Assembly: GCF_004337985.1 (NCBI RefSeq)
Contig: NC_043742.1
Span: 6,563,374-6,627,373, forward strand
Reading direction: 5' to 3'
From: Pyricularia pennisetigena
Taxonomy: Eukaryota; Ascomycota; Sordariomycetes; Magnaporthales; Pyriculariaceae
DNA: 64,000 nt
A program made the translations under genes and the position numbers. The notes under the pieces were generated by a model. The model did not search any database, had not been told where the DNA came from, and saw only the letters and a program-made list of their open reading frames with translations. Positions 1 through 11,419 of the stretch are shown here, piece after piece (position 1 is the first letter of the stretch; each line of letters opens with the position of its first letter).

Positions 1-72
1 ATGCCCCGCCAACTACCCCAGTTAGAAGAGTTTTGACTAAGCACAGTTGCTTCGTTCACACCATACCAAAAT

Positions 73-80
73 TGACGTCA
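73..80. promoter_or_regulatory. CRE palindrome (TGACGTCA)
   Basis: A perfect 8-bp TGACGTCA, the binding site of ATF/CREB-type bZIP factors. In fission yeast, ish1 is controlled by the stress MAP kinase and Atf1, so a CRE on this side of an Ish1-type gene fits. It lies about 820 bp before the ATG and could serve a gene outside the window; use of the site is inferred only. Confidence 0.35.
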
Positions 81-521
81 TCGAACCCTTCCTTTCCAAG
101 AGGACTTTGCTTGTGGGTTTGCTTGTGGGGCATCGTTACCATTCTAAACTACTGTAGCAGTAAAGGAAACTCAACCGGTTCAGCTTCACGTCACCCACAA
201 CCCTTCCGGACTACGTGATGATATTTGCCATCCCAGCTTGTAACGAGTGAGCTCTGTGGCCCCAACGTGCACAGGCAAATATTTCACAAGCATGACAGGC
301 CAAAATGGCCGTATACCTGGGGAACACAGTCCAGAATATGCGGGTCAAACGCCAATCACTAGAATCCGTGAGCCTTCGTCTACGTCATAAGCCATCTCGA
401 TGGATGCATGTGCATGCCTGGATGGTACTACCAGGAGCTGTCGGTTGGCATTGTGAATGTCTCAGTTTGGTTAGTGAGCTGTCATCGTTTGGCCCCAGTC
501 TGCTTGGCTAAAGGTAGGTCC

Positions 522-543
522 TTTTTTTTTTTTTTTTTTTTTT
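522..543. repeat. Poly-T tract (22 nt)
   Basis: An uninterrupted run of 22 T in the upstream region of the Ish1-type gene. It is one of several homopolymer runs over 20 nt in the window (also near 34680, 46360, 52062, 56220, 59757 and 61922). Confidence 0.9.
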
Positions 544-895
544 GTTTGGAGCTGTGGTCCGGTCCCCTGCTTAGATGAACGACGTAGGAAGCAGGCAAAC
601 AGTAACGAAAAGGTGACCTCATTGATCCAACGCAGCTGCCCTTCCTACTGCCCTAGCCAATGACTGCCTGCCTGCGTGCCGCTTTCTTCTAAGACATCTG
701 CCTCCCTCCAATCCCTTCAATTTCTCTTTTTTCTTCTCTTCATCTCAACACAAAACAAAAATACACACAATAATTCCACGCATATCGGTGTGCATTCACT
801 CAAGATACGCTTGCTGATAGATACGGCATCACATCCTCAGCATTTCTGGGCCTCAGTACCGCGCCAATCGTGATAGTAATCTTTCTGCTTTCACC

Positions 896-2743
896 ATGAG
901 AGTTCTCACCACTCTCGTAAATTTGACCCTCGTGGCCGGAGCTCTGGGCAGCAACTGGTTCACCAAAGCTGGTGAGCTTCACTTTCATGTCAACTAAGTT
1001 TTTTTTTCACCTCAGATTCCCAAACATGCTGACATTTTTCTCTACATAAAGCATACAACAAATGGCACGAGACCGAACTTGAGCGTTGGCTCTCGGACCA
1101 TGACGTCCCTTACCCAACACCTGCCGACCGCCGTGACTTGGAGAAGCTGGTCCAACAGAACTGGGATTCGTACGTCGTGCAGCCCTATTCGAACTGGGAT
1201 AATCAGCAACTCGCCGACTACCTCAAGCTCAAGGGTGTAGAGACAAAGGACTCTGCCCAGGCTAGCAGGGACAGCTTGGTCTCGCAGGTGCAAAAGTACT
1301 GGTACGAGACAGAGGACAAGGCTCAACAGAGCTATGCGAGCGTCAAGGACTGGATCCTCGACACCTGGACTGAGAGCCAGCTGAAGGCGTTCTGCGACCA
1401 CAACAACATTCCCGTTCCCCAGCCCCGCCAGCGTGATACTATGCTCACCAAAGCTCGTGAGAGCTATGACACCGTCGCCCAGAAGTTCGGAGAGGCCGTT
1501 GCTTACCCTGGCAACTGGCTGTACGAGACCTGGTCTGAGTCTGACCTCAAGGAGTGGCTTGATACCCACGGCTTCCCGGCTCCCCAGCCCTCTACCCGTG
1601 ACAAGCTCATTGCCTCGGTCCGCCGCAACTCTCGTCTCGCCTCCTTGAAGGCTCAGGCCGATGCTGCCAGCGCCTCCAAGAGCGCTCAGGACGCATATGC
1701 TACTGTGACTGACAAGCTTATCGACGCCTGGAGCGAGTCTGACCTCAAGGACTTCGCGGACCGCAACGGCATTCCAGGTAAGTTACAAAATGTGAGAAAT
1801 GACTCTGGTCAGCTCATGAGCTAACCTAATTCAAACCAAATAGTTCCCCAAGGCACCAAGGTCAACGAGCTTCGTGCCCTGGTTCGTAAGCACCGCGCTG
1901 ATATCCTTGGTGACAACATTTCTGGCTCTGCCGCTTCCGCCTACGGAGCCGCAACTTCCAAGGCCGGAAACACCTATGCCAGTGCCACAGATAGCGCCTC
2001 GCTCGCCGCCCAGGAGGCCTTCGACAAGTCCGTCAACACATGGTCCGAGAGCCGCCTCAAGGCTTACCTGGATGCTCGTGGTGTTCCCGTCCCTCAAACC
2101 TCCAAGGTCGATGAGCTCCGCGCTTTGGTTCGCAAGAACTCGCATAAGGCTGCGACGCAGTGGAGCTCGTGGAACTTCGAGGACTACTCGCTCGAGAACC
2201 TGAAGAACTACCTGCAGGCCAACGGCGACGCTGCCGCCAAGAAGGTAGCTGCCAAGACTGACGCTACGCGCGCCGACCTTGTCAAGGCTGCACAGTCTGC
2301 CTACGGCAGTGCCTCCAAGGCTGGTGGTGATACGTATGCCTCAGCAACCAGCTACCTGGCCCAGGCTACCCAGTCGGCCAAGGACAGCACCTTTGAGACC
2401 TGGAGCGACAGTGAGCTCAAGGCATACCTCGACAGCTATGGCATTGTAAGTAATCATGTTCAAACCCCAAACCGATAATTTTAGGTACAGTCGTGATCCT
2501 AACCCACCAACCGAACAGCCTGTTCCCCAGGGCTCCAAGACCAACGAGCTCCGCGCTCTGGCTCGCAAGCAGTGGATGTACTTCCAGTATGGTACCACTA
2601 CACCTGCCGAGACGATTTTTGCCAAGTTGACCGAGGGCTTCAAGGGCGGTGTTGAGTGGATTAAGGGACAGCTCAACATGGGTGCCGACGCTGCCAAGCA
2701 GGCCGCTGATAACGCCAACGCCAAGGTGAAGGAGGAGTTGTAA
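896..2743 (+). CDS. ish1: Ish1/Msc1-type repeat protein with signal peptide
   Basis: Exons 896-971, 1052-1777, 1844-2445 and 2519-2743; about 542 residues. All three introns have GTRAG donors and AG acceptors, and the frame runs through each join. Residues 1-19 form a signal peptide ending in an ALGS-type site. The rest is about eight tandem Ish1 domains, each with a W-(S/T)-E-(S/D)-x-L-K core, a G-(I/V/F)-P-x-P-Q turn and a basic R-D-x-L or N-E-L-R-A-L helix. Short Ala/Ser/Lys-rich LEA-like linkers separate some of them. Ish1 of fission yeast is a nuclear-envelope protein induced by stress and starvation; Msc1 of budding yeast is related. The signal peptide points to the ER/nuclear envelope lumen. 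The family call is firm; function in this species is inferred. Confidence 0.92.
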
Positions 2744-3492
2744 ATGCCCCAACTTCTCTTCAGTAACAGCGACAGGCTTCCTCCGCAAAGATACAGAAAT
2801 TTTGTGCATGACAGATACCCATTTCATATGGCGAGTTAATCATTTGGGCATCAATGGTTCGGCACACAAGAAAACACATTGTATGATTTAATTTATGGAA
2901 TGATCAGTGATTGGAACGGCGCCAGCAAGGAATCAGTTTTTTCCCCCTTACAAAAAAAGATAATGATCGCGACGAGCTTTCTCAGATTTTAGGTTTTCAA
3001 TCGAATTTGCCTTGCCTTTACACTGAACTTCTGGGCTTCCATTGTTTTGCATGCTTGGCGATATAAGCCTTGATCTAAACTGCGGGTAATGCCAGACATT
3101 GACTTGCATACTATGGAGTTATGGTAGTTCTTTGGCCAGGCTAGACTAGCGTCTGGGCCTATGGTCTAGACACTGATGGATCATCCCCGAAGCAAGCACG
3201 TTGTTAGTGAAAATGATATAGTGCATAGTGTGGCTAGAGGGTAGGAATCTAGTAATAGTCCAGTAGCTTGTTGCACCCGGAAGCCTCTACAAGTGCAAAA
3301 AGACGTTTGGCGGCACTTGTTCTACTAACTTCGTCTAGTGGGAAAAACTCGCAAACCAACGCCTTGCTATCATTAATGGTATGAATAAGAAAAAAGAGGA
3401 TACTTGCGCCAAAAAAAGAACAAAAAAAGATAAATACATAATGCATGAACGATCCAACAAGACTGTAACCAAAGAGCCCGAGAGGACCCTGC
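2744..3492. other. Shared 3' region of two convergent genes
   Basis: An AT-rich interval between the stop codons of the Ish1-type gene and the App1-domain gene. It holds A-rich runs (for example 2951-2959 and near 3420) that could take part in 3' end formation. No open frame looks like protein. Confidence 0.5.
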
Positions 3493-5113
3493 TTAGACGG
3501 AGAGCAGGGCCGCAACAACGGCAGAAACCAAAATGGTAACACCGGTGCTGAATCCCAACCGACCCGCAGCGCCCCTCTTCAGGCGTTCTGCCTGGAAATC
3601 AAAGGTGACATTCTGTGGCACCGAGGTGTTGTAGCAACCACCCTTGCCGACGTCGATCCCGGCCAGATCCTCCGTCGTCCTGAAGAACATGTAGTTCTTC
3701 TGGTCCACATCCTTGAACTCCTTGGTGTTGTAGGGGAACAGCATCTGATCGTCCGTGGCGCTCGTGTTCCTCAGGAGGATGCAGCTAACCTGACCCGGGT
3801 ACTCCTTGGCCATCCTGGGGTAGTCCTTCATGATGTCCGAGTTGGAAATGTCGCCGACCAGGACAAACTTGCGCTTGGGAAAGGTCTGGAAGACCCGGTC
3901 AAGGAGGTACTTCCGGATGGAGAGGGTCGCGCTCACGTCCGAGAAGTTGAGCGGACGAGTGTCGAAGCTGCCTGCTGGGTAGGTCTTGTAGATGTAGTCC
4001 ATGTAGATGCGGGTTGCCTGCTCAGGCGTGGTAGTCAGGTAGTGGAAGTGCATGTCCGTGTTGGCGCGGGCCCAGTTGGCGTAGATCTCGGGCATGTTCT
4101 CCCAAGGGGTGAATGGCCGGGCGAAGGAATTGAGTAAACCCTCCTTGGGCACGTAGATCTTGGTCACCCTCAGGATGTCGTCAATGTCAGAGATGACAGT
4201 GTAGCCCTCAGGCGGCACCAGGTAGGCGGTTGCGTTACCAAGCTGGGAGCCGTTGGTGTACAGGTTGAGGCGCTGGATGCTTTGGGTTCTGTCGCCTGGA
4301 GTCAGGCCGTTGAGCTGGATAGGGACGAACTCGTCAAAGTCACCCTGGCTGGTGGTGAGAGTTGGCAGGTTGACATTCTGAGCGCCTCCATTGGTGTTGT
4401 TTGCGCCACCGCCGGAGCCGACAGAGGGTGCTGGCTTGAGCTCCATGGAAACATTCTGGTTGCTTTGCTGCAGAATGAAGATAGAGGCAGTCAGATTGCG
4501 CGCCTGGTCTTGCTCGCTTGGCTTCAGATCCTTAATGTCGACGCCAATGAGGAAGATATTGGCAAGGTCGTCCAGCTTCTCTCGGCTCGTATTGGGCTGT
4601 TTGTAAACCTGTTGTGGATATTGGTCAGTGGCCGGGTTAACCAACTGATTGCCATATGTAGACAAGTAGACACGAGTCGCCCTCGACACGACTTACATTG
4701 CCCCTGAATCTAATGTTCCAAGCATTGTTGCTCCAGTTTCCATACGGCGGGACGTTGAGGACCTGCGTCGGCAGCGCCCGAATCTGATTGTCGTCGATTC
4801 CCAGGGAGCTCTGGACTTTGTCACCGGTGGGAAAGTCCTGGAAGAAGTTGGGAACTCCCGAGGCGACATAGGACGGGATGCTCGATCCGAGCCCGGAGAA
4901 GATCGAGTTGACGCCAGACTCGAAAGCACCCCAGATGTCGGCTCTCCTTTGGATCTCAAGTGTTCGCGTTGGGGGCTGCTTCAGCGCGGGGGCGGGCGTG
5001 ATCTCGGGGGCGTGCGGTGCACCAACATCATCTCGAACCACCGGCTCTACTGGAGTGCTCTGAACCAGGCATGCCAGCTCGGCGAGGATGAGAGCCACAC
5101 AATGGGCGCGCAT
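3493..5113 (-). CDS. Secreted GPI-anchored App1-domain (phosphatidate phosphatase-like) protein
   Basis: Exons 5113-4697 and 4608-3493 (88-nt intron with GTAAGT donor and CAG acceptor); about 510 residues. The intron joins RGN to VYKQPNTS in the usual family order. Residues 1-22 are a signal peptide. The C-terminus (RGAAGRLG then a 20-residue hydrophobic tail ending LLSV) is a typical GPI-attachment signal. The middle carries the App1 catalytic domain, seen as VISDIDDILRVTKIYVP, the HAD-type DxDx(T/V) loop. App1 of yeast is a cytosolic, actin-patch phosphatidate phosphatase. This secreted version has Ile where the family motif usually has Thr or Val, and it has many possible N-glycosylation sites. 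It probably acts at the cell surface; whether it still hydrolyses lipid phosphate is open. Confidence 0.88.
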
Positions 5114-6664
5114 CTTGTGTCTGCAGGAGTGAAAAAAAAAAAAGATTTCCTGGAGGTGAACAAAGGTGCTTTGGGTGTGCACTGAAGAAGGTTGATTGGG
5201 GATTAAACCACTACTGAGTCCCTAACAAGCTCTCAGTGGGGATAAAGGTCTAGGCCATGGGGCCTGTTTGGCGCGGTTGGCCTCTTTAAAAGGACAAAGC
5301 CGTGCATCGCAGGGAAGCTTTGCTTTGCTTTGGTATTGCGATCAAAATGGGGGTCAAGCAAACAAATCGAACCCCTGCAGAGGAGCGGCTTCGACGTCAT
5401 ACCTGGCCCAAAATTTCAGGAACAGGTCACTCACTGGTTGGACGTTAGCTGCTAATTAGTGCACATATGCTTGTGACTGTCCCCCGGTAAATTGCTGTTT
5501 CAGGTCCTAGCGCCGACCCGTCGTCCGCCAATGGGATGGGCCGATGCATGCCCAAAGAGGAAAGAAGCATATGGATAATACAAGAGTGGCACATGTTGCA
5601 CTTGGAGGCACCTTATTAGCGACTATTACTTTACTACGCCAGGACAACAAAAAAAAATAAAAATAAAAAGGCAAAGTTTGGCCCAACAAGTCTGTCCCGA
5701 GGTGACGGCAATTCGAATAGATATCAGACGAACGACTTTTCTGCTCTCAACATTAACATTCCCATTGCCGACAACCTACTCCCCAGGCACGCACACATCA
5801 CATAGACATGAGACCATTTAATTACGTCCCTACTTCCCTTGGCATGACCGACTGCACCTTCTTCAACGCACAAACACGAGACGTCTACTGCGTGGCCCGG
5901 CGGCGAAGAAGAAGAGAAAAAAACGTCAGAAGACGAAAACTCTTGGCAGCTGCGCTTTATTACGTCCCTACATAAGCCACGATCTCGCCCACTGACTGCG
6001 CTTTGGCGGACTGGGCTGTTCCTTACAACCATGGAAAGCCGGGGATCGAGGCGTGGCGTTCACGTCAAAGCTCACTGCACCCTTGAATTGCCTTCCACAA
6101 TTGTGAATTGAAGCAGGTGGTTCTAGTCAATCTTCCATCTCAAGTCTACCCTCGCGAACTTCCCAGCATGGCGTCAACATTTCTTCTGCCATATTTGGTA
6201 CGAGGCTCGATCGACGCTTGCGGGTAGCTCTTCCTAATCTTCGTTGTACAGCTGCATTGACATGGTATATCCGTGAATATGACAGCTTATTATAAGTGCC
6301 ACTAGCCCATAAAAGCACAAGAACAAGATGACCATCCTACTAGTATAGCCATTGATGTGGCACGGTCATCATGTGGTCCAAGAAGAACTGAACAAGATCA
6401 GTCTCATCGAAGCATACACAGAAATTGATTGCCGTTCCTGCCTGTATTGATGTTGGACGATGCTTTGTCCAACCGAAACCCTGATCTACAGACCAGGGGA
6501 AAGAGTAAACACAAAAAGACGACTATCGTCCCAAATAGATTTATCGTCCGTACAAACGTCCTAGAACAAGGGTCTGATTTTTGGTGAATAGCGGCTGGCA
6601 GACGCAAGATCCACGATTCAACAACCAGCCCGCCTTCACTCGTCCCCACTTACATTTCCTCATT
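5114..6664. other. Intergenic region upstream of the App1-domain gene
   Basis: No gene supported. It includes the promoter of the App1-domain gene and the 3' region of the membrane-protein gene at 6665-7554. A 13-bp direct repeat, ATTACGTCCCTAC, occurs at 5821-5833 and 5959-5971. A 10-bp palindrome CACAATTGTG lies near 6097. Confidence 0.5.
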
Positions 6665-7554
6665 CTAGCCGCCAAACCCAAGGCCTTGGCCTGCGGCCAC
6701 CGCAGTAACCATGCCTGCTATCAAAAAGAGAACGTCGACACTGAGCTGGTTGCCCGCGAAGATAGCGCCGGCAATGTACACGGCGACGACGAGTCCCAGC
6801 TGGGTCGCTGTCAGCAGGCAGGAGCCATAGCTGCCACGGCACAAGTTCTTGACGAGCAGCAGCAGGAAGACGATGACGGCCACGACGGAGACGCCGACAT
6901 ATGCGCACCACAACCACTAGTTGCGGCGGAAAAAGTCGGCCGCCATCTGCTCCCTCTCTTGCTCCACCTCCAGCAATGCCAGCCGGATCGTCTCGGCTCG
7001 GTTTGCGTGTAGTTCTTGGATGTACTCGTCATCGGAGGAAAAGGAGTTCCATCTCGTTCGGCCGCTGCTCAGAAAATACTCGTCAAAGGGCGGTCTGTCT
7101 GGGTGCTCGGCATCGTCTGCTTGTGCAGAGTGGCTGCGTCTCGGGAGGAGCTCCCGGACCTCTTCCTCCGGTTCAGTATTAACGCCATAAAGCCTGTATC
7201 GGATTCTGTCTCGGTGCGTCAGGGGTGAGAATAGCCTGCGCGGCGGACGTCTCGGATCAGGCCATCGGCCCGCGCCCAGTATGCCAATGTCCATGGCATC
7301 AATGATGGGAATTTGTCGAGGGGTCTGTGGATTCCGCCCTCTCTGTTTGCGTCTGTCCTCTGAGAGTCTCGCACGCATTTCAGTGATGGCGAGCTGCAAT
7401 AGATGCGGATCGGAATGAAAGATCAGCGTGGGTCAAGCTCAAGAGGAACAATCCAGGAATATACAGGAAGCTGCAGTATCAAAATTGTTGAACTCACCAG
7501 CCCGTCCTGCTGCCGCCGCTCGTCAGTGGCGAAGTTGCTCTGGTCGACTTCCAT
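6665..7554 (-). CDS. Membrane protein gene interrupted by an in-frame UAG
   Basis: Exons 7554-7498 and 7393-6665. The intron has a GTGAGT donor and a TTGCAG acceptor. Exon 1 encodes MEVDQSNFATDERRQQDGL. The frame continues as a charged, Arg-rich soluble region of about 158 codons (many R, E and D; an acidic SSDDEYIQEL stretch). It then meets a TAG at 6919-6917 (codon 178). The same frame continues for 83 codons as WLWCAYVGVSVVAVIVF and two more hydrophobic segments, ending at 6665, so the intact product would have about three membrane segments. Splicing out a 51-nt in-frame segment that ends at this TAG, stop-codon read-through, a sequencing error or a broken gene could each explain it. The family is not recognised. 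Confidence 0.6.
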
Positions 7555-8536
7555 TGCTCATCTAGCTCAGAGGCCTATAGATGAGTGCAGACTGCTAGTA
7601 TCCAAGAGCTTGCCCGAGAGAGAGAGAGAGAGTCCAGGTGCGATTGGCATACAAGAAGCTAACGGGTTTATCTGGGCGATGAGGCGAGAGAATGACCTCA
7701 AGCTTTGCTACCAGATCAGATTTCCCTGAGTTCCGATTCAGACTGTCGAATAGCTCGCAGCAGCACTTCTGTCATCCGTATCATTCACCATGGACAAAAG
7801 ACCAAAAACCCACCAGACTCACAAGATACGAGGATAACCTTCAAAGGTTGTTCATTGCAACAACTCGGCGATGAGTTTGAGGGAAAAGGGTAACCAAGCG
7901 GACTAAGTTTGGAAGAAAGTGGTTATGGGCTGTTTGTTTGTTCATGCGGAAGACCTTTAGGCACCTGGGCAGCAATTTTCGACAGCAAACGCACCTTTGT
8001 GGGCGGTGTGATAAAGCAGGCCGGGCATTGACAAAGACCAGCACCTGGCCGACATACGCTTTCCAGTATCAACATCGTAGCTCTTATCTTTTATTCTCGG
8101 TTTTGTGCTGCGCCGTTTTCCATTCTGCACAAACCGCCAGCTTGAAAGTCATATCGATTCCGAGGGCTGAAATTTGCATATGGGCGACATGCCACACTCT
8201 CAGCATGTTCCCTACACAATCAAGATGGCCCTCCCATGTGTTCATCGCAACTATTGTAAACATCGCATAAATCCGCCAAGGGCAGATATGATTCTGGAAA
8301 GAGCAAACTTGTCGACCTCATTAAAGACGTTAAAAGAGAAAGTGAAAGAGGAAACATACATCAACAGAGTCATATATATGTCAAAAAGAAAACAGGTCAA
8401 GTATACACAACATTCTACAAACAAATCCATGATTCGGCCCATGCAACAGCCCAAAGAAGCCGAACAAACAAAGCCGTATGCAAGGCTAGACTGGGTCTAG
8501 CTAGTATTTGCACACATCAGCCTAACAGTAGCGTAA
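7555..8536. other. Intergenic region with a GA microsatellite
   Basis: Promoter of the UAG-interrupted membrane-protein gene and 3' flank of the next minus-strand gene. It holds a (GA)8 tract at 7616-7631 and is otherwise AT-rich. No coding region supported. Confidence 0.5.
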
Positions 8537-9404
8537 TTACTCGTCGTCCAAAATCCTGCTTGCCAGCGGACCGACTATTGGAACCTCGTACCTGGATTTG
8601 CATGCTGTCAGCGTATGGAGCACAACCAGACTTGGCGGGGAAAGCAAGAGAGAAACTGTACCTGTCGAGGGTGTCTGCATCGCGATACGCCTTCAGGGTC
8701 AGGAATCCCATCAGAACAAGATCTCCAATGAAGAAGACCCAGCTGAGAAACCTCGACCAGGAGAAGATCAAGTGAATGACAAAAATGGCGGTGAAAAGCA
8801 AGCTCGACTGCCATGCATGGAACCTATATCCCCATGACACAATCTCAAAGTCAGCGGCCGAGTCTCATCAAGACCAAATTCTTCTCTGGCTTCCCCTCCA
8901 GTCACGCTTCCATCACGCATGGGAGGGAAACCCCCCTCCGCCTCTCTCCTGCCTTTTTCGTCCTTACCTGACATAATCGCTCTTCCTCTCCATTATGAGC
9001 AGCACTATCGCCCCCAACGGCGGGAAGAACAGGTACGCAAGGCAGGCCTCGTAGTCAAGCCTGATGCCCAGGCTCGTGTCGAACTCGCTCAGCGTACCGT
9101 CCCTGTCGCCCCAGGGCCCGCCGCCGCGCCCTGCAAAGTAGCCATCCCCTCCGGCCCCGGATCCCAGACCCTGCTGTTGGTAGTAGCTCGGGCTCGGGAT
9201 GCCGCCCGACCACTGTCGCTGCGGCTGCGGGTGCTGCAGAGGCGGTGGTGAAGTCGTGGATGCGGCGGCGTTGTTGTTGTTGTTGTTGTAGTAGTTGCCG
9301 CCTCGCGCTGGCGACCATGGCCTGCGCTCCAGGGATGTGCGGGGCGAGTCTATCGGCGATCGGGCATGCTCCGGAGGGGAGGACTGGTAGGGTGCAAAGT
9401 CCAT
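8537..9404 (-). CDS. Small multi-pass membrane protein, DUF4870/UPF0132-like
   Basis: Exons 9404-8968, 8823-8662 and 8591-8537; about 217 residues. Splice sites are GTAAGG/TAG and GTACAG/CAG, both in phase 2, restoring an Arg codon each time. The first 100 residues are disordered: Pro/Ser/Gly-rich with a run of Asn and Gln. From about residue 108 comes TSLGIRLDYEACLAYLFFPPLGAI, then MERKSDYVRFHAWQS, a third segment (FIGDLVLMGFLTLKAY) and a short polar tail ending VGPLASRILDDE. The R-F-H-A-W-Q-S signature after a membrane helix is typical of the DUF4870/UPF0132 membrane-protein group. Function is unknown; some members are Golgi or ER proteins. The fold call is good, the role is not. Confidence 0.8.
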
Positions 9405-10354
9405 CGCGGTTGTGAGTTTTGGTTTTGTTTATTAAAGCGGTAGCGCTCGTATCGAAGGGTCGGTCGGTCTACTGGAGGGGTCTTGTCAAACGATAGACGT
9501 GCGTAAATTGAACCGGCGGGTGACTTTGCTTGGTTGATCAATGATGCGTCGCCCAGGCGTACGGTTTGAAGGTGGAAATGACAGGTGCGCGTGCGATTAT
9601 TTGAAATATGAATGAATCGGAAGCTGTTGAAGCTCGCGAAATAGACGAGACGATCGCGACTGGGCGGACTCAAACGTCTCACGACTAACTCGTGGGTGGC
9701 TATGGATCCGGATTTCAACCTAGTGGAACGTACAAGCCGGAAAGCTGTAAAAGACTAGCCTTGGACTAGACTCTAGTTCTGGCAGGCAACTGGTGCAGAT
9801 GATGGATTGATGGATTGTAAGGCTCGATGGAGGGAGGTGGTACAACACTGCGAGTTCATAGCACTGGGGCGGCGTCATTCGCAATGAGCGAACAGGGTTC
9901 GCATTGGATTATTAGCCGCGGGTTGGCCTTGCAGCAACCGTCAATATTGGCCCACCCATAAAATGGGCCGCAGAGTCCCCCGCTCATATCCATTAATTAT
10001 CCACTGAAGCTTGCGCAGGGGTTAGTTGGCTTTGGCCTCCATGCTTATCGACTGATGCTGTGCTCTCTGCACTTTGTGCATGTACATAAAAAATGAAACG
10101 AAATAAAATGCACAACAATATCATGATCAATCAGACGACAAAGGCAAGTCAATATAAAATATAAAGAATATCTCCATACAATCACTAGAAGCCTAGTTAA
10201 ACTGTTGGTCAAGGTTCCAATGATACGGGTTCACTGCAGTATGCCAGAAAAGAACCATTTTAGTAGTAAACCATGTATCTATCTTTTTTTTACAGGTATC
10301 GTATCGTACTGATATCTACCACCAACATACTATACAAAAAAAAACATCATACGA
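9405..10354. other. Intergenic region
   Basis: Lies between two minus-strand genes, so it contains the promoter of the DUF4870-like gene and the 3' flank of the uL10m gene. It has small inverted repeats (ACTAGA/TCTAGT near 9754; GGCCCA/TGGGCC near 9949-9968) and AT-rich sequence at 10080-10340. No gene seen. Confidence 0.5.
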
Positions 10355-11419
10355 TTAGCTCTGTGCCTCTTCCTCCTTCTTCTCCGCAGCTTCTTCCGGT
10401 CCCTTGGCTTCATCCTCGAGCTGGGTCCTCCTCGACTCCATGGTGAGCCACAGGCTCTTGGACGCGCCCTCAAGCGCCATAGTGAGGCCAAGACCGGCGC
10501 TCTGAAGCATGTGCACCACCTGGGCACGCAGAGCGTCGCGGCCACCCTGGATGCCGCCGAGCCACTTGACGCCGTCGAGGTCGAAGACGCGGTCCTCAAC
10601 GCGGCCGCCCACCAGCAAAAGCTTCTGCATGCCACTGCGGGCGACGGGCTCGTGGTAGCTAGGAGATGCCCTCCTCGTCGGCGCCGGGAAGGCCGGCGCG
10701 CTGGGGGCCAGCGTACGCAGGACGGCGGCGACGTGGTCCGGGGACACGGTGGGGAAGGTCACAAGAGCAATAGGTCCGACCAGGAGCGGAGCGATCTGCT
10801 TGTACATGGATGAATCCGGAACTGCTTCGAGGTCGATCTTGGACGTGGCTTCATATGCAGCCTTGGACAGATCGTGGTTGTACTTCTTCATGCCGGGCGT
10901 TTCGGCAGCCGCCGCCTCCGGGTCAAAGAATTCAACCACCTTGAAGGCTTGGTCAAAAATACGTGTCCTGATGACCTGTAGCTGGATGTTCTTGACGATA
11001 TCAACGGGCGGCGGTATGCCCTCGGGAGTCGTGGGGATCGGCACTTTGGCCAGGGCGGCCCGTAGTTCTCGGCGGACTGCGGCCCATTCTTGCGAGGTGA
11101 GGTTGTTATGCTGAAAGATGAGGGTCAAAGGCGTTGACCTCAGTAGTGAGGTGTATGCTCGGAGCAGCTGTGACTTTCGTGTCTCTGGTCGTCGCGCGCT
11201 GGGGGGCTGGGTCGGGGGAACGTAGTCGGCCGGGAGCTGAAGGCCTCCTAGTTTAGACAATGGCGCAGCCGTTGCATAGGTCCTCCTCGCCAGCACTGAT
11301 GATTCAACGAGCGCTGGGGTGGTGGTTTGTAATGTCGGTCGATGCCTGGGTGATATCCTTTGGCGCGATTGTTGTCTGATGATAGACCCAATACCTGGGC
11401 ACTGGACTCGAGGAGGCAT
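10355..11419 (-). CDS. MRPL11: Mitochondrial large-subunit ribosomal protein uL10m
   Basis: Single exon, 354 residues. The N-terminus is a mitochondrial presequence: rich in Arg, Ser and Gln, poor in acidic residues, ending near [10 protein letters not shown]. It is followed by the L10 body: [39 protein letters not shown] matches the start of bacterial L10 (helix plus NLT motif). The later [20 protein letters not shown] block corresponds to the L10 core strand. The C-terminal tail is Glu/Lys-rich. uL10m anchors the bL12m stalk on the mitoribosome. It is divergent from trp4 across a 729-bp intergenic region. Confidence 0.88.
   Translation of the reverse strand: MPPRVQCPGIGSIIRQQSRQRISPRHRPTLQTTTPALVESSVLARRTYATAAPLSKLGGLQLPADYVPPTQPPSARRPETRKSQLLRAYTSLLRSTPLTLIFQHNNLTSQEWAAVRRELRAALAKVPIPTTPEGIPPPVDIVKNIQLQVIRTRIFDQAFKVVEFFDPEAAAAETPGMKKYNHDLSKAAYEATSKIDLEAVPDSSMYKQIAPLLVGPIALVTFPTVSPDHVAAVLRTLAPSAPAFPAPTRRASPSYHEPVARSGMQKLLLVGGRVEDRVFDLDGVKWLGGIQGGRDALRAQVVHMLQSAGLGLTMALEGASKSLWLTMESRRTQLEDEAKGPEEAAEKKEEEAQS

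Larger units (their letters stand above)
1..895. other. Upstream region of the Ish1-type gene
   Basis: No coding region is supported here; the open frames are short and lack recognisable protein character. The stretch holds a full CRE palindrome near its left end, a run of 22 T at 522-543, and a pyrimidine-rich leader (about 695-750) followed by an A-rich stretch just before the ATG at 896, the usual look of a filamentous-fungal 5' UTR. Confidence 0.6.
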
